Source: Agathobacter sp. (GTDB lineage: Bacteria; Bacillota; Clostridia; Lachnospirales; Lachnospiraceae). Taken from it: a stretch of DNA of 64,000 bases. The DNA is taken from the NCBI GenBank assembly GCA_017409825.1, contig JAFQRZ010000029.1, forward strand, positions 18,199 to 82,198. Reading direction: 5' to 3'. The translations under genes and the position numbers were made by a program. Positions 32,692 through 40,802 of the stretch are shown here, one piece after another (the stretch's first letter is position 1; each line of letters starts with the position of its first letter). Under the pieces are notes generated by a model that saw only the letters and a program-made list of their open reading frames with translations, did no database searches and was not told where the DNA came from.

Positions 32692-34254
32692 ATGAGTAAA
32701 AACATGAATCAACTTTCGAATAGGACGATGGTTGAAATGATTAGGATGAATGATGCAATAGGAAAAAATGTAACTAAAATGGATAGAGCATTTGCATCGC
32801 TTTATAGTACTACTTTAAAATGTGGAGAAATATGGATGAAAACGGAGGAGAATATTAGCAATCTCACACTACAACTTGAAATAAGTTTAGTAAGTACATT
32901 TGAAACATTAGAGAAAATATCAGGAGAAATGTTGGATGATTTTCTTAGCACAGCGGAAAATGTGGACAAATTAGTTTCTAAGCTTGATGAATTTGTTGCA
33001 AAAATAGAAATACCTTCAATGGCAGTTGGAGGAGAAGAAAGTAGTAGTGGTGGTTTTCTTGAAAAGGAGTTAGCGGAGACAGTCGAAAATGGAATAGACA
33101 TAAGTGATAGCATTAATCAATTGGAACCTTATATTCAAGAAAAGTTAGAAGATTGGTTGGAGATTGATGATGATGATATTCCATTATTATCTATGTTTTC
33201 TAAGCTCGCATTAGCATTCTATTACAATCTGGGAAAAGAATATGGAGAATTACTAAATAATGTTCATGAAGTAGGAGAAGAAGCTAGGGAGAGCAGTGGA
33301 AAAGGTGTGATGGATAAGGCTGCATTATATCTATATGATACAGAAAAGGTTAATACAGAAGTTCAGCAAGCACAAGTAGATGTTTTGGGAGAAAAAATAT
33401 CTGGTCTGACGGATAAAGTAAAATTATTTCAACAGGAAACGACTACCGCAAATGATACGATAACGCAATCTTATGCAGATATGATTACTGGAATCGGAAA
33501 AAAAGTTGAAACATATCAAACAGATATCCAAGCTGCCAATGATGCAGTAACCCAATCTTATGCAGAAATGTTTTCAAATATGGGAACGAATGTAGCGACT
33601 TGGTGGACAGAAGATGTTTCACCGTGGTTTACTGCAGAAAAATGGCAAGAACTTGCAAGTGGTATGCAAATAGGATTATTCAATAAGTGGTTAGAAACAG
33701 AATTATGGTGGGATGAAAACGGAGAATTGTCTGAAATTACGGTAGGGCTTTCCGACTTCCTAACAGAAACAATGGAAAAATGGCAAGAACTTCACTATTG
33801 GTGGAAGAATGATAAAAAAGGATTGGATGATTTAAAACTTGGAATAAAAATACCTAAGTTTAAAATAACCTTTGATGCGAAAGATGATTATGCTGATATT
33901 TTTAAGTTGTTTGGCTTAAATGGGACACCCAAATTCTCATTTGTATACAAAAAATACGCCACTGGCGGTTTCCCAGAAGATGGCTGGTTCCGTGCGAGCC
34001 ACGGTGAAATCATGGGTCGATTTGACAATGGACAGTCAGTAGTTGCCAATAATATGCAGATTACGGAGGGGATTGCTCGAGGGGTAAGGAATGCGAACTC
34101 AGAGCAAAACGCTCTTCTAAGAGAGCAGAATGCTCTTTTAAGACAGATTCTTGCGAAGGACACAGGGATTTCCACGAGAGCTGTTTTTGAGGCCGTGCGA
34201 AGTGAAAACCGGGATTACATTAATAGAAATGGGGAGAGTGCATTTGCATTTTAA
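32692..34254 (+). CDS. Tape measure-like protein 2 (short)
   Basis: A 520-residue protein, half the length of tape measure 1. The first 330 residues are charged coiled coil with an internal repeat TQSYADMITGIGKKVETYQ / TQSYAEMFSNMGTNVATW; no long hydrophobic segments are visible. The C-terminus carries GGFPEDGWFRASHGEIMGRF and then a distinct ending (EQNALLREQNALLRQILA). AAGGAAGGTGAC precedes ATG 32692. It may be an alternative tape measure, a duplicated C-terminal module on a new N-terminus, or a dedicated tip protein. Its 5' flank copies that of tape measure 1. Confidence 0.75.
   Translation: MSKNMNQLSNRTMVEMIRMNDAIGKNVTKMDRAFASLYSTTLKCGEIWMKTEENISNLTLQLEISLVSTFETLEKISGEMLDDFLSTAENVDKLVSKLDEFVAKIEIPSMAVGGEESSSGGFLEKELAETVENGIDISDSINQLEPYIQEKLEDWLEIDDDDIPLLSMFSKLALAFYYNLGKEYGELLNNVHEVGEEARESSGKGVMDKAALYLYDTEKVNTEVQQAQVDVLGEKISGLTDKVKLFQQETTTANDTITQSYADMITGIGKKVETYQTDIQAANDAVTQSYAEMFSNMGTNVATWWTEDVSPWFTAEKWQELASGMQIGLFNKWLETELWWDENGELSEITVGLSDFLTETMEKWQELHYWWKNDKKGLDDLKLGIKIPKFKITFDAKDDYADIFKLFGLNGTPKFSFVYKKYATGGFPEDGWFRASHGEIMGRFDNGQSVVANNMQITEGIARGVRNANSEQNALLREQNALLRQILAKDTGISTRAVFEAVRSENRDYINRNGESAFAF
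33985..34082 (+). repeat. 98-nt perfect repeat, copy 2
   Basis: Identical to 30905-31002, at the equivalent codons of tape measure 2. See the first copy for its meaning. Confidence 0.95.
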
Positions 34255-34275
34255 ATGAATGATTAGGAGGTATAT

Positions 34276-34686
34276 ATGGCATTTAACGGATATTTATTAA
34301 AGATGGGAGAGGATATATTTCCTCTCTTTTTTGTTTTCAAAGAAAGCTACAAAGTAGTACCAAACAGAAGAGTGGATTTAGATAGTTCTAGGAATGCAAA
34401 TGGGAAATTGCAGAGAAATGTATTGGACCATATGCCTAGCACGATCTCTTTCCAAACAAAACCGATGTGGAATGACGAATTAAATGAGATGATGTCATTC
34501 ATTCGCAGTCATTTCTCGGTCGAGAAAGAAAAGAAGATGATTCTGGAATATTACTGTCCAGATACCGATGACTACAAGACTGGGGAGTTCTATGTTCCAG
34601 ATATAGAGTACTCTATCAGTCGAGTTGATTTGGAGAACAACAAAATTTTTTACAATGGATTCCAACTTGAGTTCATTGAATACTAA
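34276..34686 (+). CDS. Distal tail-type protein (DUF6711-like)
   Basis: A 136-residue protein beginning MAFNGYLLKMGEDIFP, with a tryptophan/proline-rich middle (TISFQTKPMWNDELNEMM) and a C-terminal strand pair ending GFQLEFIEY. Proteins of this length between tape measure and tail-tip gene act as distal tail hubs in clostridial siphophages; assignment rests on position and pattern. AGGAGGTATAT precedes the ATG. AAAGGAGGTGG of the next gene follows its stop after only a few bases. Confidence 0.7.
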   Translation: MAFNGYLLKMGEDIFPLFFVFKESYKVVPNRRVDLDSSRNANGKLQRNVLDHMPSTISFQTKPMWNDELNEMMSFIRSHFSVEKEKKMILEYYCPDTDDYKTGEFYVPDIEYSISRVDLENNKIFYNGFQLEFIEY

Positions 34687-34701
34687 GAAAGGAGGTGGAT
34701 T

Positions 34702-36825
34702 ATGCTTAATGTTTCGAAAGAATTGAAAGAAGCCTTTTTAAGTGCTGAGCAGAAGAATTTAGTATTGACCTTTGATGATGGAACAGTGATTGACAATGAA
34801 GATATAGCATCGGAGAGCATGGAATTAGAGCAAACGCTCTGTGATAGTGATGAACTGAAGTTTGGGAAAGTATCAAGTGCCTGTTTTAAGACAAAAATTG
34901 CTGCATCAACCAAGAGGTACAAGAACCTTTGGTTCAATGCAAGTATTGGTGTAGGCGAATATGAGATACAGCTTGGTAGATTTAAGGTTTATACCGATAA
35001 CATGACTTCTGATCGCTTATATCGAGAGATTGTGGCGTATGATAGTTTGTTCTGGGCGACGAATACAGATGTTACAGAATGGTACAACGGACTTGCCTTC
35101 CCTATTTCGCAGAAAGCATTTAGAGATAGTTTGTTTGCGTATTTAGGAATCGAGCAAGAAAGTGTAGAGTTGCCAAATGATAGCATTTCTTTTCAGCGTA
35201 CTGTGGATGCTGAAAATCTAACAGGGCTGACTGTATTACAAAAGTTATGCGAGCTGAATGCAGCATGGGGTGTTATCAATAATGCGGGTAAGTTCAAATA
35301 TGTGCATATGCGAACCCATGAACATGATGCTTTATATCCAAGCGACGATTTATATCCAAGTGACAATGTATACCCTGATGATATTTACGATGATAGATTG
35401 TCAAAAGCGGATTATTACCAGGGATCATTAACGTATAAGGAGTTTGATGTACAATCTATTTCAAAGGTCACGATTAGAGAAGATTCCGAAGATGTAGGAT
35501 ATTCATACGGTGTGGATGGAAATACCTACGTCGTAGAAGGGAACTTCTTGTTGTATGGTGCGACAGCCGCTACATTACAGATGGTTACTAAGAATTTTTA
35601 CGAGTATGCCAGCTATCTGGATTACACTCCGTCACAACTCAAATGTAAAGGCGCACCTTGGAGAGAAGTAGGGGATTTGCTTAGAGTAATTGCAGATAAG
35701 CGAGTGCTCACAGTTCCTATCTTCAACCGCCAGTTAAATGGTATAACTGCTTTAAATGATACCTATATTGCTAGGGGGGCAGAGACCTGTGGCGAAATGA
35801 AAAACAGTCCTACTGAGCAGCTAAAACAGTTGCAGAGCAAAACAAATAAGCTGACACGTACGCTGGATGAAACGAGGTCAGAGATGCAGAAGTTTGAAAC
35901 TGATGTAAATGGACAGTTAAATAGTATGTCCAGTACTATTTCTCAAACTGCAGAAAAAATTTCACTTGACGTTTCTAAGAGCTTGGAGAATTACTCAACC
36001 AAAGAAGAAATGAATAGTGCTATACAAGTTAAGGCTGATAAGATTAGTTTAGAGGTTGGTAAAAAGGTTGGAAATAATGAAGTTATTTCTGCAATTAATC
36101 AGACTGCAGAAGATATAACTATTGATGCAAGTAAAATAAATCTTCGTGGAGTTGTTACTGCGAATAATTATTTTAAGATAAATGAAGAGGGTTCTATGGA
36201 ATCCACTGGCGGTAAGATTGCAAATTGGGATATTAAGTCGGATTACTTAGGTTCATATGGAGAGGCTGCTGACACATTATTTTTGTCACAAAATGGTAAA
36301 AATGCGTATATAAATGCATTAAATGCTTCAAAAGACTGTAATATTTATGCTAAAGGAAATTTTGCGGTAGATACAACCGGAGTGGCTTATATGACTAATG
36401 CTAATATCAGTGGTGTGCTTACAGCTGGTAAAGGTTCCTCTCTTGGAGGATTTTCTGTAGATGATGATTCGCTATTTTCGGGAAAATGGGGAAATCATAC
36501 AATGCCAGATGTTTTCATGTGCACTGGTGCACCTGGTTCATATTATGTCGGCGATGAGTTAGTTACGGGTTTAGCATTTGGTGCTGGAGGAAAATTCGGT
36601 GTAACTAAGAATGGCGCTTTATATTCAAAAAATGGCAACATTGGCGGGTTCGACATTAATGGTTCATATCTAGGTGGTGCAGCAAATACAGGCGGTTATG
36701 TTGTTGCATTTTATCCAAAAGGAACTCCATTAGATGGAACTACTTTCTTTTTGGTGATTTATAAAGACAGTGTCTATGGTGATGCTGTTGGTGGGATTTG
36801 TTTATCAGGATGGAGAACTCTATAG
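34702..36825 (+). CDS. Tail tip / endopeptidase-type tail protein (Tal-like)
   Basis: A 707-residue protein. The first 380 residues follow the gp27-like hub of siphophage tail-associated proteins (LKEAFLSAEQKNLVLTF, LGRFKVYTDNMTSDRLYREIVAYDS, LTGLTVLQKLCELNAAWGVI). Then a coiled coil (370-460; LKQLQSKTNKLTRTLDETRSEMQ), then a repetitive strand-rich C-terminus with GGFSVDD and GGFDINGSYLGG units. It probably forms the tip that contacts the cell wall. The end (GDAVGGICLSGWRTL) is abrupt and may be a truncated version. AAAGGAGGTGG precedes the ATG. Confidence 0.8.
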   Translation: MLNVSKELKEAFLSAEQKNLVLTFDDGTVIDNEDIASESMELEQTLCDSDELKFGKVSSACFKTKIAASTKRYKNLWFNASIGVGEYEIQLGRFKVYTDNMTSDRLYREIVAYDSLFWATNTDVTEWYNGLAFPISQKAFRDSLFAYLGIEQESVELPNDSISFQRTVDAENLTGLTVLQKLCELNAAWGVINNAGKFKYVHMRTHEHDALYPSDDLYPSDNVYPDDIYDDRLSKADYYQGSLTYKEFDVQSISKVTIREDSEDVGYSYGVDGNTYVVEGNFLLYGATAATLQMVTKNFYEYASYLDYTPSQLKCKGAPWREVGDLLRVIADKRVLTVPIFNRQLNGITALNDTYIARGAETCGEMKNSPTEQLKQLQSKTNKLTRTLDETRSEMQKFETDVNGQLNSMSSTISQTAEKISLDVSKSLENYSTKEEMNSAIQVKADKISLEVGKKVGNNEVISAINQTAEDITIDASKINLRGVVTANNYFKINEEGSMESTGGKIANWDIKSDYLGSYGEAADTLFLSQNGKNAYINALNASKDCNIYAKGNFAVDTTGVAYMTNANISGVLTAGKGSSLGGFSVDDDSLFSGKWGNHTMPDVFMCTGAPGSYYVGDELVTGLAFGAGGKFGVTKNGALYSKNGNIGGFDINGSYLGGAANTGGYVVAFYPKGTPLDGTTFFLVIYKDSVYGDAVGGICLSGWRTL

Positions 36826-36858
36826 TTATTCAATAAAGTGCAAAAATTAATAATGTAA

Positions 36859-36898
36859 GGCTGCCATGCATCATCAATCAACGCATGACAGTCTTTTT
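36859..36898 (+). terminator. Terminator-like hairpin between tip and fibre genes
   Basis: GGCTGCCATGC pairs with GCATGACAGTC (two wobbles) before TTTTT. It splits structural genes from the fibre module and could attenuate fibre expression. Confidence 0.65.
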
Positions 36899-36918
36899 CT
36901 ATAAGGAGGTAGCAAAAA

Positions 36919-38361
36919 ATGCAAAAATTATATTCAAGAATAAATTGGGAAAACGAACCTAGTACAAACACAGCGATAAATGAAGATAACCTAAATAAGA
37001 TGGATTATGCATTAGATCAGATTGACAATAGGGTTGTGAGTTTATCAGGATATGAAACACGAGCAGCGCAAAGTGAGGCGAATGCGACGGCTCGGGCGTT
37101 AGAGGCTAATGAAAAAGCAGAATTGGCAGGACAGCAGTCATTGATGGCGGAGTCGTATACACACGGCGGAACTGGTTTAAGAGAAAATGAAACGGTGGAT
37201 AATGCTCAATACTATTTAGAACAGGCAAAACAGATATCTCAGTCGATGAATGGACTTGTGCCTATGGGAACCATTGCATTTGCAGATTTATCTGCGACGA
37301 AAAATCAAGTGTCAAAATATATGTTTAATATATCCGACAGCTTTGTTACAGATGCAACATTTAAGGAAGGTGTCGGACACAGTTTTCCAGCGGGAACGAA
37401 TGTATACCGCACAAATGACGGATATTGGGACTGTTTAGCTGGTTCATTCCAGACACCAAATGGAGATACGAAAGATAATATAGTGACGTTTACTCAAGCT
37501 TCCGTCAGAAGTAATATTGCTTCTGGCGAGAAGTTCTCGGTAATGTTTGGAAAGATTGCAAAGTTTTTTACTGACTTAAAAGCAGTGGCATTTAGTGGTA
37601 GCTATACTGATTTGAGCAACAAACCTACGATTCCAACAAAAGTTTCACAGCTTACAAATGACAGTGGTTTTAAAACAACAGACACAACCTACGGTGTAGT
37701 ATCAACAACAAGCAATGGACTATGTCCTAAGAGAAGTGGTACAACTACAAAATTCCTTCGCGATGATGGAACATGGGCAGTGCCTCCAGATACCAATACA
37801 GTATATACTCATCCAACAACTGCTGGAAACAAACATATCCCAGCAGGTGGTTCAAGTGGACAGATTTTAAGATGGAGTGCTGCTGGTACTGCTGCTTGGG
37901 GAGCTGATAGCAATACAACATACAGTGCGGCTACAACAAGTGCGAATGGTCTTATGACGGCTGCGATGGTTACTAAATTAAATGGTATTGCTACAGGAGC
38001 TACAAATTTTGATGGAAGTTGGGATGGCTCTAATTACAGTTATTATTTCAAGTTTACTGATGGTACTCTAATTTGTGTTAAAGGTGTCACTACAACTGTA
38101 GCTATTAATATTGCATGGGGTAGCATATATCAAAGCCCAGAAATATCATTGGGTACATGGGCATATTCTTTTGCATCAAATCCTTATGTTGTTCTTTGTC
38201 CATATTTTTCTTTATCTGCTTCTGCAAAATATACGTCATGGGGAGCACAGGCAGGAAATGTTACTACATCAAGTGCTGGGACTACATATTTACATAGACC
38301 TGTATCTACTGTTTCTGCATCATATACGATAGATGTTATTGGTATTGGTAGATGGAAGTAA
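36919..38361 (+). CDS. Tail fibre / receptor-binding protein
   Basis: A 480-residue fibre. The N-terminus LYSRINWENEPSTNTAIN and following NLNKMDYALDQ are the conserved attachment module of clostridial fibres; residues 50-110 are Ala/Glu-rich coiled coil; then comes SYTDLSNKPTIPTKVSQL and two repeats with TTTKFLRDDGTWAVP and GQILRWSAAGTAAW. The C-terminal 120 residues (FDGSWDGSNYSYYF to the end VIGIGRWK) are probably the receptor-binding tip and decide target range. AAGGAGGTAGC precedes the ATG. Confidence 0.85.
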   Translation: MQKLYSRINWENEPSTNTAINEDNLNKMDYALDQIDNRVVSLSGYETRAAQSEANATARALEANEKAELAGQQSLMAESYTHGGTGLRENETVDNAQYYLEQAKQISQSMNGLVPMGTIAFADLSATKNQVSKYMFNISDSFVTDATFKEGVGHSFPAGTNVYRTNDGYWDCLAGSFQTPNGDTKDNIVTFTQASVRSNIASGEKFSVMFGKIAKFFTDLKAVAFSGSYTDLSNKPTIPTKVSQLTNDSGFKTTDTTYGVVSTTSNGLCPKRSGTTTKFLRDDGTWAVPPDTNTVYTHPTTAGNKHIPAGGSSGQILRWSAAGTAAWGADSNTTYSAATTSANGLMTAAMVTKLNGIATGATNFDGSWDGSNYSYYFKFTDGTLICVKGVTTTVAINIAWGSIYQSPEISLGTWAYSFASNPYVVLCPYFSLSASAKYTSWGAQAGNVTTSSAGTTYLHRPVSTVSASYTIDVIGIGRWK

Positions 38362-38377
38362 AGGAGGATAATATTTA

Positions 38378-39262
38378 ATGAAAATAAAATACAATAATAT
38401 GGTTGAATTTTACAATATTGATGATTTTAATGTTATAAATTTCGAAAGGACTCGTTTATTTGGTGTTAACATTCCTGAAAACACTTCTGGATTTGATATA
38501 TATGATGATGATGAAAATTTATTACATTCATGTCAAAATCATAACGTAGTTTATGAAGTCGGTGAAGATTTTGTAGAATATACAAATGATACTTACACAT
38601 ATTATATATATTATTTATACGATAATAATAATTTTGTTACAGACATTTTTTCTTCTTGGCATGATTCGATGGATAATGGTATATTAGTTGATTATGGAAA
38701 AGGTAAAAAATATGCAAAACCAACCACAGACCTCATCTTTATAGATAAGGATGGTTTTTATAATTACAAAGTGGTAGATGGTAAGATAATTGAAATAACA
38801 GTTGAAGAAAAAGATGTAATGAAAGCTGAGAGGGCCATCGAAGCAGATAAGGCTTCTAAGCTTGCTTTCGAAAATAATAAAATTGACAAGATTAAAGAAT
38901 CCAAGGATTTATTAGCTTTGTATTTAGAAAATCATCCTCTCGTATCAAAATGTCATAATGGAATGGAAGCAAGGTACAACGTTACGTTGGAAAAACAGAG
39001 TTTGATGACGAGTCATTATGCTACATACAGCATCGAGAAGGAATTAGGTGCAAATCCAGTACTAAAATGGAATTCTACAGGTGCAGAATACGAAGAATGG
39101 ACCGAAGAAGAATTTGTTTCGCTGATGTTGGAAATAAAAGCCTATGTAGAGCCATTAGTAACTTTGCAACAGAGTTATGAAGTACAGATTAGAAATTGTA
39201 TTACACAGGAAGAATTAGATGCAATTGGGATCATGTATGAAGTATATGGGATTACGGAATGA
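38378..39262 (+). CDS. Fibre-associated accessory protein
   Basis: A 294-residue protein right after the fibre gene. The first 140 residues are strand-rich and very AT-rich (poly Asn/Asp/Tyr such as YIYYLYDNNNFV); the rest is helical with a conserved-looking end WTEEEFVSLMLEIKAYVEP. The helical C-terminus resembles DUF4376-like or fibre-assembly proteins of phages. It may be a chaperone or a second tip protein. AAAGGAGGATAAT precedes the ATG. I do not recognise the family with certainty. Confidence 0.55.
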   Translation: MKIKYNNMVEFYNIDDFNVINFERTRLFGVNIPENTSGFDIYDDDENLLHSCQNHNVVYEVGEDFVEYTNDTYTYYIYYLYDNNNFVTDIFSSWHDSMDNGILVDYGKGKKYAKPTTDLIFIDKDGFYNYKVVDGKIIEITVEEKDVMKAERAIEADKASKLAFENNKIDKIKESKDLLALYLENHPLVSKCHNGMEARYNVTLEKQSLMTSHYATYSIEKELGANPVLKWNSTGAEYEEWTEEEFVSLMLEIKAYVEPLVTLQQSYEVQIRNCITQEELDAIGIMYEVYGITE

Positions 39263-39290
39263 AAGTAAATAAGATAGAGAGGTAAAGTAT

Positions 39291-39716
39291 ATGAACAGCA
39301 TAAAAGCAACTGTATTAACACTATTCGGAACCTTGGGCACATTTATCTTCAAACATCTTCTCGGCGGATGGACAGAGGATTTATTTACTCTGTTATCCAT
39401 GATGGGAGTGGATTTCTGTCTTGGATTGCTCATTGCAGCAGTGTGGAAAAAGAGCAGCAAGTCAGAAACAGGGGCACTCAACAGCTATTCCGCGTGGAGA
39501 GGTTTATGTAGAAAAGGAGGAACATTGTTGGTGGTGATGATTGCCTATCGATTAGATGTAACTTTAGGCGTAGACTATATCAAAACAGGAGTTGTACTTG
39601 CGTTTATCGCAAATGAAACGATTTCGATTATGGAGAACCTCGGCATTATGGGGATTCCATTACCAAATGTATTAACAAGAGCAATTGAAGTATTGCAGGA
39701 AAAGAAGGGAGAATAA
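39291..39716 (+). CDS. Phage holin
   Basis: A 141-residue membrane protein of the toxin secretion/phage lysis holin type: hydrophobic segment ATVLTLFGTLGTFIFKHLLGG, the TLLSMMGVDFCLGLLIAAVW-like helix, a basic loop, and a late helix LVVMIAYRLDV. Holins open the membrane so the amidase can reach the wall, which here would release particles. AGAGAGGTAAAG precedes the ATG. It is followed by the amidase after 2 nt. Confidence 0.9.
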   Translation: MNSIKATVLTLFGTLGTFIFKHLLGGWTEDLFTLLSMMGVDFCLGLLIAAVWKKSSKSETGALNSYSAWRGLCRKGGTLLVVMIAYRLDVTLGVDYIKTGVVLAFIANETISIMENLGIMGIPLPNVLTRAIEVLQEKKGE

Positions 39717-39718
39717 TT

Positions 39719-40522
39719 ATGGCAAATAAAGAACTTACAATCTGCTTAGATGCAGGTCATTATGGCAAATATAATCAGAGTCCGGCGGTGAGGTCATACT
39801 ATGAATCGGATATGGTTTGGAAGCTACATTTGCTCCAGAAGAAATATCTGGAACAATACGGATTCAAGGTAATTACAACAAGGGATAATCAAGCGACGGA
39901 TTTAGCATTATATACAAGGGGTGCAACCGCAAAGGGTTGTGCTCTTTTTATTTCGAATCATTCCAACGCGGTCGGTTCCTATGTGAACGATTCGGTAGAT
40001 TATGTTTCGGTATATCGTTTGTATGATGATACGACAACGAATTGTGATGATATCAGCAAGGAAATTGCAGAAACACTTGCACCTGTGATTGCGGAGCAGA
40101 TGGGTGTTTCCCAAGGTTACCGAGTGGTTACACGCAAGTCGGATAATGACAGAAATGGTGATGGTATCTTGAATGACAATTATTATGGCGTTTTAAATGG
40201 TGCGAGAGCAGTAAATGTGCCTGGCATGATTCTGGAACATTCCTTTCATACCAATACTAGAATTACGAACTGGCTTTTGGACGATAGTAATTTGGACAAG
40301 CTGGCACAAGCAGAAGCAGCAGCTATTGCGAAATATTTTGGCATGACGAAACAGGAAGAAAACGAGGAGAAGATTGAGGCGGAAAAAGATGCCGCAGATG
40401 AAGTATTGTATCGCGTACAGGTCGGTGCATATCGTGTGAGAGCAAATGCAGAGGCACAGCTCGCAAGGGTGAAAGCAGCAGGTTTTGATGCTTTTATTAC
40501 GACTGTGAAGGTGGATGCATAG
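39719..40522 (+). CDS. N-acetylmuramoyl-L-alanine amidase with SPOR domain
   Basis: A 267-residue endolysin. Residues 1-200 are an Amidase_3 domain: zinc His in LDAGHYGKYNQ, a second zinc-site Glu region YYESDMVWK, His in FISNHSNAV, and the catalytic Glu in ILEHSFHTN. The C-terminal 45 residues (YRVQVGAYRVRANAEAQL and GFDAFITTV) are a SPOR repeat that binds peptidoglycan. No signal peptide, so it depends on the holin. It is the last gene of the tail locus. Confidence 0.93.
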   Translation: MANKELTICLDAGHYGKYNQSPAVRSYYESDMVWKLHLLQKKYLEQYGFKVITTRDNQATDLALYTRGATAKGCALFISNHSNAVGSYVNDSVDYVSVYRLYDDTTTNCDDISKEIAETLAPVIAEQMGVSQGYRVVTRKSDNDRNGDGILNDNYYGVLNGARAVNVPGMILEHSFHTNTRITNWLLDDSNLDKLAQAEAAAIAKYFGMTKQEENEEKIEAEKDAADEVLYRVQVGAYRVRANAEAQLARVKAAGFDAFITTVKVDA

Positions 40523-40533
40523 GGGGAGTAAGT

Positions 40534-40560
40534 TTCAAGGCCGAAAAATTCGGCCTTGAA
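40534..40560. terminator. Hairpin at the right edge of the tail locus
   Basis: A 12-bp perfect stem TTCAAGGCCGAA/TTCGGCCTTGAA with an AAA loop. The downstream T tract is weak (AAATAAAATTTT) but the stem is strong. Confidence 0.7.
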
Positions 40561-40574
40561 AAATAAAATTTTAC

Positions 40575-40603
40575 TTGCATTCCAAGTAGTCTTATGCTAA
40601 TAT
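40575..40603 (+). promoter_or_regulatory. Promoter of tRNA-Leu
   Basis: TTGCAT (40575-40580), 17 nt, TAATAT (40598-40603), ending 21 bases before the tRNA. Confidence 0.75.
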
Positions 40604-40624
40604 AGATACGTTCGATACGAACGA

Positions 40625-40707
40625 GCAGGAGTGGCGGAATGGCAGACGCATCAGACTCAAAATCTGACGAGGGCGACCTCGTGTGGGTTCAAGTCCCATC
40701 TCCTGCA
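40625..40707 (+). tRNA. tRNA-Leu (CAA)
   Basis: An 83-nt class II tRNA: acceptor GCAGGAG/CTCCTGC plus discriminator A, anticodon stem CAGA/TCTG around loop CTCAAAA (anticodon CAA), a variable arm CGAGGGCGACCTCG, T-arm GTGGGTTCAAGTCCCAT. CCA is not encoded. Confidence 0.95.
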
Positions 40708-40717
40708 TGAAATGAGA

Positions 40718-40752
40718 GACTCAGACGAAAACGTCTGGGTCTTTTCTTTTTT
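40718..40752 (+). terminator. Terminator of tRNA-Leu
   Basis: GACTCAGACG-AAAA-CGTCTGGGTC with TTTTCTTTTTT. Confidence 0.85.
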
Positions 40753-40802
40753 ATGTAATGTGTTATAATAAACGAAACGTTTTAGAAAGTGAGAGTAAAT
40801 TT

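Larger units (their letters stand above)
22088..40560. mobile_element. Phage tail-only locus, siphophage-type tailocin candidate
   Basis: From the lysA terminator to the hairpin before tRNA-Leu, every gene is phage-like or a membrane accessory. The order is ImmA/IrrE-like protein, repressor, OB-fold protein, ArpU-like activator, tail terminator, tail tube, G/GT chaperones, tape measure, second tape measure, distal tail, tail tip, fibre, accessory, holin, amidase. No integrase, terminase, portal, capsid, protease or replication gene is visible, and no sheath, baseplate wedge or LysM hub that a contractile tail would need. No direct repeats marking att sites were found. The simplest reading is a domesticated, inducible, non-contractile tail particle; a decayed prophage is the alternative. 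Confidence 0.8.

Noticed and set aside
24447-36825. R-type (contractile) tailocin
   Set aside because: No sheath, LysM hub, spike or baseplate wedge genes; the G/GT chaperone, distal tail and Tal-like order is that of siphophage tails.
39719-40522. Sporulation-specific cell wall hydrolase
   Set aside because: Amidase_3 plus SPOR can occur in sporulation genes, but position right after the holin and lack of signal peptide indicate a phage-type endolysin.
22088-40707. Complete inducible prophage integrated at tRNA-Leu
   Set aside because: No integrase, head, packaging or replication genes and no direct repeat of the tRNA-Leu 3' end near 22 kb; tRNA-Leu is intact with its own promoter and terminator.
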